DNA of 64,000 bases from Cryptomeria japonica (lineage: Eukaryota > Streptophyta > Pinopsida > Cupressales > Cupressaceae), in the NCBI RefSeq assembly GCF_030272615.1, contig NC_081413.1, forward strand, positions 144,744,476-144,808,475. Reading direction: 5' to 3'. The notes under the pieces are model-generated. The model had not been told where the DNA came from. It made no database searches and saw only the letters and a list, made by a program, of their open reading frames with translations. This document shows positions 41,984-53,462 of the stretch, one piece after another; the stretch's first letter is position 1; the number at the start of each line of letters is the position of its first letter. The translations under genes were made by a program, and so were the position numbers.

Positions 41984-44900
41984 TCCATCCCAAATTTCTT
42001 TAGTAACTCCTTCAAGTACTTGGATTGACTCAAGAATATACCTTTATCAGTTTGTGAAATCTGCAATCCTAAAAAGAATTTTATCTCTCCAATAATAGAC
42101 ATTTCAAATTCTTGTTGCATTTCAATAGAAAAGTCTTTACATAATCCATCTTCTCCTCCAAAGATTATATTGTCAACAAAAACTTCTATAACCAAGATGT
42201 CATCATTAGTCACTTTGTAGTATAAGTTTTTGTCAGCATTACCTTTAGAAAAACCAATCTTCAAAAGATACTTATTCAATCTTGCATACCAAGCTCTTGG
42301 AGCTTGTTTCAACCCATACAAAGCTTTCAATAACCTGCAAACCATATCTTTGTTATCTGTCAAAGAAAATCCATCAGGTTGTTCAATGTAGACTTCTTCT
42401 TCAAGATCCCCATTCAGAAATGCACATTTACTATCCATTTGATATACTTTGTAGTTCTTGTGTGCTACAAAAGCCAAGAATAATCTGACTGCCTCAATTC
42501 TAGCTACCGGTGCAAAGGTTTCATTATAATCAATTCCTTCTTTCTGAGAATATCCCTTACACATTAGTCTTACTTTATTTCTGATTACCTTAACATCTTC
42601 ATTAAGTTTGTTTCTGAATACCCATTTTGTTCCAATCAAATTTTTGTCTTTAGGCCAGGGAACTAATGTCCATGTGTTATTTTTCTCAATTTGTTCTAGT
42701 TCCTCTTCCATAGCTTTAATCCAATATTTATCTTCACATGCCTCATTAATTGATGATGGATCAATTTGAGAAATAAGACATACCTCTTCATTTGCCAGTC
42801 TTCCTCTTGTCATAACTCCTTTATACTTGTTCCCAATTATTTGATCTTCAGAGTGATTCAGTCTTACATAGCGGGGTGTCTTCGTTTGTTGCTATTCCTC
42901 AGTTACTGTGGAATTTTCAGATGATACCGGTGCAACTGGATCTTCATTCTATACCAACGGGTTCAATGTAGGTTCATTTGTTAGAATCTCTATTGCCGGT
43001 TCAGAGTCTATAAACCTTGAAGTTCCTCTGAATTGTTCATCAATCTTCACATTTGTACTCTCAACAATTTTCTGTAATCTTTTGTTAAAACATCTATATG
43101 CCTTTCTCTTAGATGAATAACCAAGAAATATTCCTTCATCACTTCTAGGATCAAATTTTCCAGTATACTCATCTCTTCTAATATAGCATTTACTTCCAAA
43201 TATTTTGAAATATTTAAGAGTAGGAGTAATACCAAACCACAGTTCATGAGGGGTCTTACCCATTTCTACTTTGATGTGAACTTTGTTGAATGTGTAGACC
43301 ACTGTGCTTACTACCTCTCTCCAATATACATGTGGTAGATTTGCTTCAGATAACATACTTCTAGTTGCATCCAAGATAGTTCTATTTTTCCTTTCAACAA
43401 CTCCATTCTCGTCCTTGATCTAATCTCAGACATTTGATTTTCTTACTAGTTCATTCTCTACCATTGCTTTTAATAGTTTGAACGTCCCAAGTACTTATAA
43501 TTTTTCTCTGAGAAAAGTAACCCAACACATTCTATAGTAGTTATCAATGATTAGCATGAAATATCTATCATCTTGTAAACTTTTAGTTCTAGCTAGACCA
43601 CATAAATTAGTATGCATTAGGTCAAGAGCATTATTAGAATTTTTTGGAATACTTTCAAAAGTTGCTCTAACTTATTTTCCAAATTGACATTCCTTACATA
43701 CCGAATTGTGAGGTTTGACAATCTTAGGTAAATCTCTAACGGCCTTAGTAGTACTGATTTTTACCATGCAATCAAAATTTACATGACAGAGTCTATTATG
43801 CCATAGCCAACTTTCATCAATATGTGCAATCAAGCATGTCTTTTCATTGTTATTCAAATGAAAGATGTTACCTCTAGTTTGATTACCAGTTGCAATTTCC
43901 AAACCAATTCTATTCATAATTTTGCATTTATCATTCTTGAATTGCAACTGAAATCCTTTCTCAACTAATTGACCAACATTCAAAAGATTATGCTTTAAAC
44001 CTTCCACATAGTAAACATTGTCTGTATTATGCTTACCATCAAGAGATATTGTACCTTTACCTTTGATCAAGCAAGCTTTATCATCTCCAATTCTTACTAG
44101 ACCTCCATTATATTCATAAAAGTTCAAGAATTTACCTTTATCACTAGTCATGTGATGTGAACATCCTGAATCAATGATCCATTCATCCTTAACTTCAACT
44201 TTAGCTACCAGGGCCTCCTCTATTGGTTGAACAGTAGGTGTCGATTGATCTTCTATTATAGTAACAAAAACCCATCCGTTGTCTGTCGGATCTTCATCAG
44301 AATCATCAGTGACTCCTTCATTAGCAAGATAACAAGATTTATCTTTATTCTTCTTAAATCTGTATCTCTGATATTCAGGGTTAGGCTTGTATGTTCTTCT
44401 AGCTTCTTCTCTTAGTCTAGCATGTCTATTAGGGCATCTTGAAGCCATATGACCAATCTTATTACAGTTAAAGTATTTAAAGGGTGCTTTACCTTCATAC
44501 TTACTTCCAATTGGACCTTTAGGCATTTTCCTTGCAAATAGTGCTTCAAGTTCTTCAAGTTCTTCATTTTCCCTCCCGCTTTCCAATCAGACTTGTCAAA
44601 TGATGGTGTAGATGATGTTGATGCCTTAAAAGCTTAATCTATCTTTATAGTAGCAACAAGACCAAATTCTTCAATTTCAAAAGCTGAAAGTTTTACAATC
44701 AATGTATCCCTAGTTACTGATGTATTAGGCATTTTTCTTAACTCATTTATAGTAGTAACCTTCATTTTATATGCCAGTGGCAATCCTCTGAAAACTTTTG
44801 AAACAATTTCATCTTCACTTAAGGTTCCTCCACAATATTTAATACCCAAAACAATTTCATTTACTCTTTCCATAAAAGCAAAAATCCTTTCATCTTCTTC

Positions 44901-45269
44901 CATTTTTAGATTTTCATTCCTGACCTAGAAGCTTTCAAGTTTTGTAATTTTGATTGTGGAATCTCCTTCATTCAATGTTTCTAGATGATCCCAAATAGCT
45001 TTAGCAGTTGATCTATTTGATAATACCATGATTTGCTGATATGTTAATGCACTCAAAAGTGCTTCTCTTGCTTTGCAATCATTTTCCTCATCTTTAGCCA
45101 AGTTTGGTGGATTAGGCTGACTGGTTGTAGGAGTTGTATAGCCATTCTTTGTAACATCCCATATGTCCTTTCCAATGCAATTTATATGTGTCTCCATTTT
45201 GATCTTCCATATTCCATAGTTGGTTCCATCAAGCTTAGGACTGTCCTTCCTAAAATAGTTAGTAGACAT
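41984..45269 (-). pseudogene. V1 gag-pol, Gag to RT
   Basis: ATG at 45269 (MSTNYFRKDSPKLDGTNYGI) opens Gag, with IWDHLETLNEGDSTI. A stop at 44925 replaces Trp of V2 (SFWVR). Knuckle YFNCNKIGHMASRC has lost its first Cys. Protease: WIIDSGCSHHMTS intact. Integrase zinc region: LWHNRLCHVNF and CKECQFGK. About 80-90 bp are missing near 43400 between the second catalytic Asp and ERKN (V2 has them at 59190-59280). [56 protein letters not shown], and FVDNIIF where the second catalytic Asp of the DD pair is Asn. The frame continues beyond C at 33034. Once the whole protein set of a V-type copia, now defective. Confidence 0.9.
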
Positions 45270-45312
45270 TGGATCTCCTCAAGCTGTTTAACTTCTGCAA
45301 AAAGAGGACTAG

Positions 45313-45326
45313 GCTCTGATACCAAT
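45313..45326 (-). promoter_or_regulatory. V1 primer-binding site
   Basis: ATTGGTATCAGAGC on the reverse strand, exact tRNA-iMet match, immediately inside the 5' LTR. Confidence 0.9.
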
Positions 45327-46368
45327 TGTTAGGTCCTGGGGACAACTGAGAGGGGGGGGGGGGGTGAATCAGTTGTCCAATAAATTTAAACCAAAAAAAC
45401 TTAACCAACAATAATGCTTAATATCGGTAAACCAGACTTTTATGTCAGTAGACAGTTTTATCAGTTAATTACAGTACCGGTAAAGATTAATGTAGGAAAT
45501 AGAAAGATAATAACATCCACAACACATAACACCAACATTTGTACATGGAAACCCTATAAGGGGAAGAACCACGGTGGGAAACCTTACCCACAATTAGATG
45601 ATACTATTGCAGATAGTATGTGTATACAAATGGGGTCTACACATGTAGAAAGGCCAAGTGCCTGGAGCTCACTGCTCAAACACAAATGAGAGTCACACTA
45701 ACTACAATTAGATGGTTAAATCCAATAAGGATGTACTGCTCAAAATAGCATCTTACTATGCTGGATTCAGTACTAGTGTAGTCCTGATTGTCTTAACAAA
45801 AACCCTCCTTCAACCTTCAAATGATATCTGCATGGATAGCTCTACTTATTCTCACATATACCTTCACACAATTCCCTTTTTTTGTATTCCGTATTAGATC
45901 TTACAAATAAGATCTTACATTTATATCATAACCTAAGACCAATTTTAGTAGGTCGGCTCTAAAGGATATTACAATAAAATCATTTTACAAATAAAACAAT
46001 GTCCAATGCAATAACGGATTCAACATGTCAGCTCAATGTAGTTACAACATTAATAAAACATCTCCATAGTGTGTTGTGCTGATCTGGAATAGATAAGTCT
46101 GTCGGTGAATGATCTGGACCTATTTGCCGGTAACAACAAATATGCAAATACGAATATGCCAATGAACAAATCTCCAAGACAAAGTGTCCAAATGATGTCT
46201 TCAACATAACCAAGTGTTTTCCATGCCATTCCAGGTGTCGATGAACATTATATCTTGTTGGTGTACTAGTCGCTTGCTAGTGAACATTGCCAATTCTTCA
46301 AAGTGCCAGAGTTGATAGGTGATAGTAGGTGTTGACATCAATGACAAAACCATACCAAAATACCAACA
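45327..46368 (-). repeat. V1 5' LTR
   Basis: 1042 bp, TGTTGGTATTTTGGTATGG (from 46368) to ...CCAGGACCTAACA. A G13 tract is at 45352-45364 near the end. TATA-like GATATAAATG on the reverse strand at about 45920-45930, just after the word TTGGTCTTAGG. Confidence 0.9.
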
Positions 46369-46373
46369 GGAAC
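46369..46373. repeat. V1 target-site duplication, right
   Basis: GGAAC; left copy AGAAC at 25274-25278. Confidence 0.65.
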
Positions 46374-46726
46374 TCTACCAGAAGCTGCACCAACACCACT
46401 TATGCAATTCATCAAAGATCTTCATCAAAAGCTCTATTGGTGAAACCATCACCGGAACCAGAAGCCAAGCTTCCAAGCAAACAGGATATCATCCAATCAC
46501 CAGACCAAAACTAACTAATCAAATATGAGAATGAGTATCATGAACAAGCCAATTCCATCACCAAACTATACTAGAGCCTACCAGATCATGCTAAATCCAA
46601 ATCAACCAGAAACCACTTAACCTACCAGGACCAGAAGGGTGTTGGTAAAGCATCCAAAAAGCTAGTGTTGGCATCAATGACAAAACATCAATGAAACACA
46701 TAATAAATTCCACCAAATGGCCAACA
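46374..46726 (-). repeat. U1 3' LTR, start portion
   Basis: The U1 3' LTR resumes after V1 and runs to TGTTGGCCATTTGGTGG on the reverse strand (from 46726), next to the polypurine tract. CATTGATG words lie near its start. Confidence 0.7.
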
Positions 46727-47041
46727 ATCTCCCCCTTTGGCAAACAATTCTCCCCCAATGGAAGACAACCAACAATGAATGTCAATATCTCTTCCTTTAC
46801 TTTTTCTTATTCATATCTCTCCCCCCTGTGACTTTTTCTTTTTCTTCGTTTGTCTTTTTCACATCAATATCTCTCCCCCTTTAACATCGACGCCATAAAT
46901 CTGACAAAAATATCAAAGCAAGAACATAAACCACTGAATCACAAAGCTAAGTACTCCCCCTAAGCAGTAGCATCCCACATTAGTGCCAGAATGAATAGTA
47001 TCTTTGATAATGCATTCCAGACTGATGCCAAACTGTATCAA
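46727..47041 (-). other. U1 polypurine tract and 3' untranslated region
   Basis: GCCAAAGGGGGAGAT on the reverse strand adjoins the LTR. Additional runs are at 46748-46757 and 46817-46826, and TGTTAAAGGGGGAGAGATAT is at about 46866-46886. Nothing coding. Confidence 0.65.
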
Positions 47042-50000
47042 TCAAGTTTCTACTAGAGGGGAGTAAACTCCCAATCTATCTCTCAGGTACTCAAATGATT
47101 CCTTGGGCAAAGGTTTAGTGAAAATATCTGCAATCTTCTCTTTAGTGTTTACATAAACCAGTCTAACTTTATTTGCTTCCACCTTTTCCTTCAAAAAGTT
47201 ATACTTGATAGATATGTGCTTTATTTTAGAATGAAATACTGGATTCTTTGATATATCAATAGCAGTAGAGTTATAATAGTGAATAACTACCAGTGCATCA
47301 CAATCCACCTTTATATCCTTCAATATTTTCTTCATCCATAAAACTTGTGTATAGTTAGTAGCAGCAACAACATACTTAGCTTCACAGTAGATAAAGAAGT
47401 ACATGACTGTTTCTTGCTGATCCATGAAACCAATTTTCTAAGAAAGAAAGCTCCACCGGAAGTGCTTTTTCGGTCATCAACATCTCCAACCCAATCAACA
47501 TCTGTATATGCACATAAAGTAAAGTTATCATCCTTAGGGTACCACAAACTATATTCTGATGTACATTGCAAGTATCAAAAAATCCTTTTCACCGCAATCT
47601 CATGATTTTCTCTAGGATCACTTTGAAATCTTGAAACAATACAAACAACATTCATAATGTCAGGCCTAGTCTGAGCCAAATAAAGAAGACCTCCAATCAT
47701 ATATTTGTATCATGTAGGATTTACCGGTGTAGAAACATCTTTTCTTGTCAATTTTTTCACTTGTAACAATAGGAGTACTTACTAGTTTAGAATCTACCAT
47801 ACCAAATTTCTTCAACAATTCCTTAGAATAGTTTGACAAATGAAAATACCTTTGTCAGTATGAGTAATCTGCAAACCTAAGAAAATTCTCATCTCATCAA
47901 TCATAGACATCTCAAATTCTTTCTCCATATTCTTATAAAATTCTATGCACAACTTATCTTCACCTCCAAAAATAATATCATCTATGAATACTTCAATAAT
48001 CAGTATATCATCATTAGTGATGTTATAATATAAATTACTATCAGCAGTGCCCTTAGTAAAACCAAGCTTCAAAAGATATGTATCCAACCTTACATACCAA
48101 GCTCTGGGTGCTTGTTTCAATCTACATAAATCTTTTCTTAACCTGCAAACCATATCTATATCATCTGATAGTGAAAAACCATCAGGTTGCTCAATATAAA
48201 CTTCCTCATCAAGATCCCCATTAAAAAATGCACATTTAACATCCATTTGATAAACCTTTTAGTTTTTGTAAGCAACATAGGCAAGAAATAATATTACAGC
48301 TTCAATCCTAGCTATAGGTGTAAAAGTCTCTCCATAATCAATTCCTTCCTTATGAGAATATCCTTTACAAACCAATCTAGCCTTATTCCTTATAACTTGA
48401 CCATCCTCATTCAAATTATTCCTAAAAACCTATTTAGTTCCAATAACATTTTTATTTTTAGGCTAGGGAACTAAGGTCCATGTGTTGTTTTTCTCAATCT
48501 GATCCAATTCTTCTTCCATAGCTTTCAACCAATATTCATTTTTACATGCCTCAATTACTGATACCGGTTCAACTTGTGAAATTAAACATACCTCATTAGT
48601 TGCCAGCCTTCTTCTTGTCATCACTCCATTTCTCTTATCCACAATGATTTGATCTTCTGAATGATTCAATTTCACATGCCTGGGAGTCTTCTGACTTTCT
48701 GTTCCTCTTTCCTATTCTTCTATTACTGGAGAATTTTTTGATACTACTAGAGTAACTGGTTCAACACTCTATTTTGGTAAAGGTGATACTAGTTCAGATA
48801 TAATCATTTCCATTGCCAGTTCCTTCTCATAAACTCTGATTTAACTTTTGTTCAGCTCATCTACTTTGACATTAGCACTCTCCACAATTCTCTGCAATCT
48901 CTTGTTATAACATCTATATGCTTTGATTTCATTAGAATAACCAAGAAATATACCTTCATCACATCTAGGATCAAATTTCCCAATAATATCATCTCTCCTG
49001 ATATAACATTTACTACCAAAAATTCTGAATACTTAACTATAGGTGTATTGCCAAACCATAATTCATAAGGTGTCTTACTAGTTTTTACATTGATATGTAC
49101 TCAGTTGAATATATACACCGATGTGCTCATTACTTCTCTCTAGTAGATATGAGGTAGACTAGCTTCCATCACCGTTAATCTAGCAACATCCAAGATAGTT
49201 ATGTTCTTCCTTTCCACAACTCGATTCTGCTGAGGTGTCCGAGGAGCATAAAATTGTCTTCTTATACCATGCTTCTCACAAAAGTTATTAAACTCACTAG
49301 ATGTGAATTCTCCACCATGATCTAACCTCAGACATTTAATCTTCAATCATGTCTCAGTTTCCACTTTAACCTTAAAGATCTAAAACTTTTCAAATTCTTC
49401 AAATTTTTCGTGAAGAAAAGTAACCCACATCATTCTATAATAATCATCAATGCTTAGCATGAAATATATATCACCTTGAAAACTTTTAACTCTAGCAGGG
49501 CCACACAAATCGGTATGAATACAATCAAGAACATCATTTGATTTATCTTGTATACTCCTAAAAGAGGTTCTGACGTGTTTACCCATTTGACACTCTTTAC
49601 ATACTGGATTAAAGGGCTTCATAATCTTAGGTATATCCCTAACTACCTTAGTTGAACTGATCTTCACAATGCAATCAAAATTCACATGACCCAGCCTTTT
49701 ATGCCATAGCGAACTCTCATCAATATGTATAATCAAATGTGTCTTCTCACCGCAGTGCAAATGAAATATATTACATTTTGTCTATGTACTGGTTGTAATC
49801 TCCAAACCAGATCTATTAATGATTTTGTATTTTCCATCCTTGAACTGTAATTGAAATTCCTTATCTACCAATTTTCCTACACTCAAAAGATTATGCCTTA
49901 AGCCTTCAACATAATAAACATTGTCAGTATTGTCCTTACCATCCAATTATATAGTTCATTTTTATGTGACCATACATGCTTTGTCATCTCCAAATATAAC

Positions 50001-51260
50001 TAGACCACCATCAAATTCTTGCAAAGATATAAACTTCCCCTTTTTTCCAATCATATGATGTGAACAAATATTGTCAATCACCCATTCATCCTTGTCTTCA
50101 TTTTTAGCAGCAAGTGCCTTCTCTTCAGGTATATTCTCTTCCAATGCCACATCATCTTCCTTGATAGCCAAGAACACCCATTCCTTCCCATTGCAAGAAA
50201 CACTAGTAGAGTCTTCTGTTGGTTCATCATCAGAATTAGTAATGCCTTCCTCATTCGCTATGTAGCATGATTTGTCTTTGTTTTTCTTGTACTTATATTT
50301 GTTCTGATATTTAGGTCTAGGCTTAAATGATCTTTGAACTCTTTCTTCAAATCTTGAATTCCTTTCAGGACATCTAGATGCAAAATGACCAATTTTATTA
50401 CATGCAAAACATTTAAAAGGTGCTTTTCCTTCATACTTACTTCCTATCGGTCCTTTAGGTACTATTCTAGCAAATACTGCTTCAAGTTGCTCACACTCAT
50501 CATCTTCTCTCTTCATATCTTCTAATTCCTTTGGATACAAATCTTTTTAGTCTTGCTTACCGGTTGTAGATGTAGATGCATGAAAAGAAGGTTCAGACTT
50601 CACAGTTACAGAAGGTCCAAATTCTTCAAGCTCAAAAGCAGAAAGTTTCCCAATTAAAGTATCTCTATTGATAGATGTACTAGCCATTGTTCTCAGCTCA
50701 TTAATAGAAACAACCTTCATTTTGTAAGTCGGTGGCAGGGCTCTCAAGACTTTAGAAACAATTTCAACTTCACTCGGAGTTCCACCACAACATTGGATAC
50801 CCATAACAATCTCATTTACCATTTCTATGAATGTAGTGATCCTTTCATCTTCTTCCATCTTCAGGTTTTCATATCTTACTTGGTAACCATCAAGTTTAGC
50901 AATCTTCACTGTAGGATCACCTTCATTAAGAGTCTCTAAATTATCCCATATAGCTTTTCCAGATGATTTGTCGGTTAATCCCATTATTTGCTTATCAAAA
51001 TTTGCACACAAGAGGGCTTCTCTTGCTCTACAATTATTCTCAAGCTCCTTGTCCAGGTTTTTTGGAGGAGGATTGTCAGATCTAGGATTATAAGGTGTGA
51101 CACCATTCTATGTGATCTCCCAAATCTCCTTGCCAAGACATCTCAGATGAGTCTCCATCTGAATCTTTCATACTATGTAATTTGTTCCATCAAGCCTCAG
51201 AATATCCCTTTGAAAGATAGCTCCAAAATAACTAGATGAACTTGAACTATCAGTTGCCAT
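47042..51260 (-). pseudogene. U1 gag-pol, copia type
   Basis: ATG at 51260 (MATDSSSSSYFG) opens Gag (LDGTNY; IWDNLETLNEGDP), followed by knuckle CFACNKIGHFASRC (intact). Protease is degraded (WVIDNICSHHM; DSG became DNI). Integrase: LWHKRLGHVNF, CKECQMGK, HTDLCGPAR, LRLDHGGEF and [45 protein letters not shown] (active site kept). RNase H: CAYTDVDWVGDVDDRKSTSG, FTKPLPKESF, ending SPLVET at 47042. At least ten stops and several frameshifts. Same family type as S1 and close to T1. U1 3' sequences were separated from each other by V1 and T1 insertions in both its LTRs, but the coding part is contiguous. Confidence 0.88.
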
Positions 51261-51303
51261 AGGAACTTCTCAAGAAGTTAATATTTCTGTAGAGACGAAA
51301 AAA

Positions 51304-51317
51304 GCTCTAATAACAAT
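51304..51317 (-). promoter_or_regulatory. U1 primer-binding site
   Basis: The reverse strand reads ATTGTTATTAGAGC, a decayed tRNA-iMet site (two changes), right inside the LTR edge. Confidence 0.7.
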
Positions 51318-51879
51318 TGTTAGACAGTTTAAATAACCAGAAGATAACTTAGAGGGATGGGGGGTGAATCAGTTATCACATATTACCATAACCATTAGCA
51401 ATTTAAACTTTAATTCAAAACCCAAAACATTAATATCAAAATAATAGTTAAACCAATTAAGCATAAACCATAATCACAAAATAAATACCATCCACATGAC
51501 ACCAAGATTTATATGTGGAAAACCTGGTAAAGGGAAAAACCATGGTGGGAAGCTTACCCACAGTCAGATAATACTTCTACAGTAAGTATGTGAATTACAA
51601 CTGAGGGTCCTGCACTTGTAGGAAGGCCAAAAGTCTACATCACACTCATTATCTCAAAAGAAGCCTCATTGACTAAATAAAAATCTAGACTACAATTTGG
51701 GGAAGTGTTGAACTGCAAAAGATAGAATCTCCTATGCCTGAGTACAGTTCCGGTTAAGTTTAATATCGGAGGACTAAATCCTCTTACATAAACCCATTTT
51801 GATCTCCAATAATTGACCAACTCCTCTGCTTGAATGATATTGCATTATTCACATATTACATTCCCTGGCCATGACATCT
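51318..51879 (-). repeat. U1 5' LTR, end portion, cut by T1
   Basis: TGTTAGACAGTTTAAATAAC and onward match the U1 3' LTR at 24440. It stops at CCATGACATCT (51879), where T1 is inserted; the 3' LTR copy continues there as CATCTAACCATAACC (about 24978). The remainder must lie right of the window. Confidence 0.8.
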
Positions 51880-53137
51880 TGTTAGGATAACCGGTGAACA
51901 ACTAAGAGGGGGGGGTGTGAATCAGTTGTTAATAGATTATATCAATTAATCCACGTAATAACCTTTAACCAAATTAAGTACCGGTAAAGCATAAACAGAT
52001 GCTGGTAGGAATAGATACCTATAAACAATACAACTTAATGATTAAATAGATAATCAATTCAAAGCAAACAAACCACATAACACCATGATTTGTACATGGA
52101 AAAACCAGAAAGGGAAAAACCACAATGGGAAGCCTACCCACAGTCAGATGATACAATGATGGGCTTGCACATGCAAGAAGGCATACTGCCTAGAGTACAC
52201 TGCTCATTACAAAAGAGTCTCAGTGACTACAAAGAGATTAAAACCACCTCAGTATATTTGGACAAATATCTAGTAGATTGAATTGCCAGAGATAGCATCT
52301 ACCATGCCTAATTATAGTCTCGGTTAAGCTCAACCTCAGAGGCCTTTGACCTCTTCCATAAACCCAATTAGATCCTTAATGATGGATCAAAACTCCTTCA
52401 CATATGATATTACATTTCATGACCACGATACACATTTTCATTCCCATACCATGATCTACAATGAGATCTTACATCAATTTATACCAACCCTAAGGCCTAA
52501 ACCAATTAGGTTGGTCACCTAAAAGATATTACAATATGATCATTACATAAATCCATATTACAATGATATGCCATTTTGGCTTTAGAAAAAAACAACATTA
52601 ACCAATCCATAAATCATCCCGATAATGTGTAGCAAACACATTAACATGATACCGATCCATAACCTAGATAGGCACTAGACCTATTCTGGGTCCACCATGC
52701 CAAAGCGATGTATCCACCTAGTTGAAGCACGATCAGAGAACATCTTCAACATCCTGAAAGCCGTACCAACACCACCTATACATCCTATCAAAGATTCTTA
52801 GTAAAATCTCTACCGGTAAAACCTTAAACCTATGCCAGTAAGGGTTTACAAGAGTGTATCATAGCATCTGATCACTAAGACAATACCAACTAACCAAGAC
52901 ATGCTCTAGAAACATGTAACACATAAAATCAAACATACTCCATTGATCCAAACATGCCAAAAGTTTCCAATAGATAATCCCTTCTGTCGGTAACACTAGA
53001 TCTTCTACTGGTAACCAAAACCTGTCTACCGGTAGTCAGCCATAACAGCTAGTGCTGATAACCAACCATAACAGCTAGTGTTGATATCAATGACAAAGCA
53101 TCAATACAACATAATCAATTCCCCCATAATGCCAACA
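51880..53137 (-). repeat. T1 3' LTR
   Basis: 1258 bp, TGTTGGCATTATGGGGGAA (from 53137) to ...TTATCCTAACA at 51880; G-tract at 51906-51914. Confidence 0.85.
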
Positions 53138-53462
53138 ATCTCCCCCTTTGGCATTGAGGGCAACACTAGATGTGAAAAACATCTAAGTACCAAGAAAAGC
53201 CAAACAAGTCTCTCCCAATGGAAGACAACCAACAAAATCCCCCTTTGAATAATATCTCTGTAAAGTTATGAATTTATTTTCACATCACTATCTCCCCCCC
53301 TTTGACATCAATGCCAGAGATCTAACAAAAATATCAAAGCAATAATGTAATTCCCTGAATCTCAAAGCTAACTACTCCCCCTTAGTAGTAGCACCACTCA
53401 TCAGTGTCAGAATGAATAGTATATCTGATAATGCATGCCAAACTAATGCTAAACTACATCAA
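53138..53462 (-). other. T1 polypurine tract and 3' untranslated region
   Basis: GCCAAAGGGGGAGAT on the reverse strand adjoins the LTR. A second copy, GGCATTGATGTCAAAGGGGG then GGAGATA, is at about 53290-53315. Confidence 0.7.

Larger units (their letters stand above)
25279..46368 (-). mobile_element. V1: copia retrotransposon, split by B and C
   Basis: Reverse-strand element with both LTRs (45327-46368 and 25279-26325, about 1045 bp each), primer site, gag-pol and polypurine tract. B (26917-32493) interrupts RNase H and C (33040-41978) interrupts RT. Removing both inserts and their duplications leaves about 6.56 kb, close to the 6.64 kb of V2. V1 carries an ~80-90-bp integrase deletion and a mutated RT active site, so it is inactive. 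Confidence 0.9.

Noticed and set aside
45352-45364. G-quadruplex regulatory element
   Set aside because: A single G-run next to the primer site in each LTR; no four separated runs. I report it only as a slippery tract.
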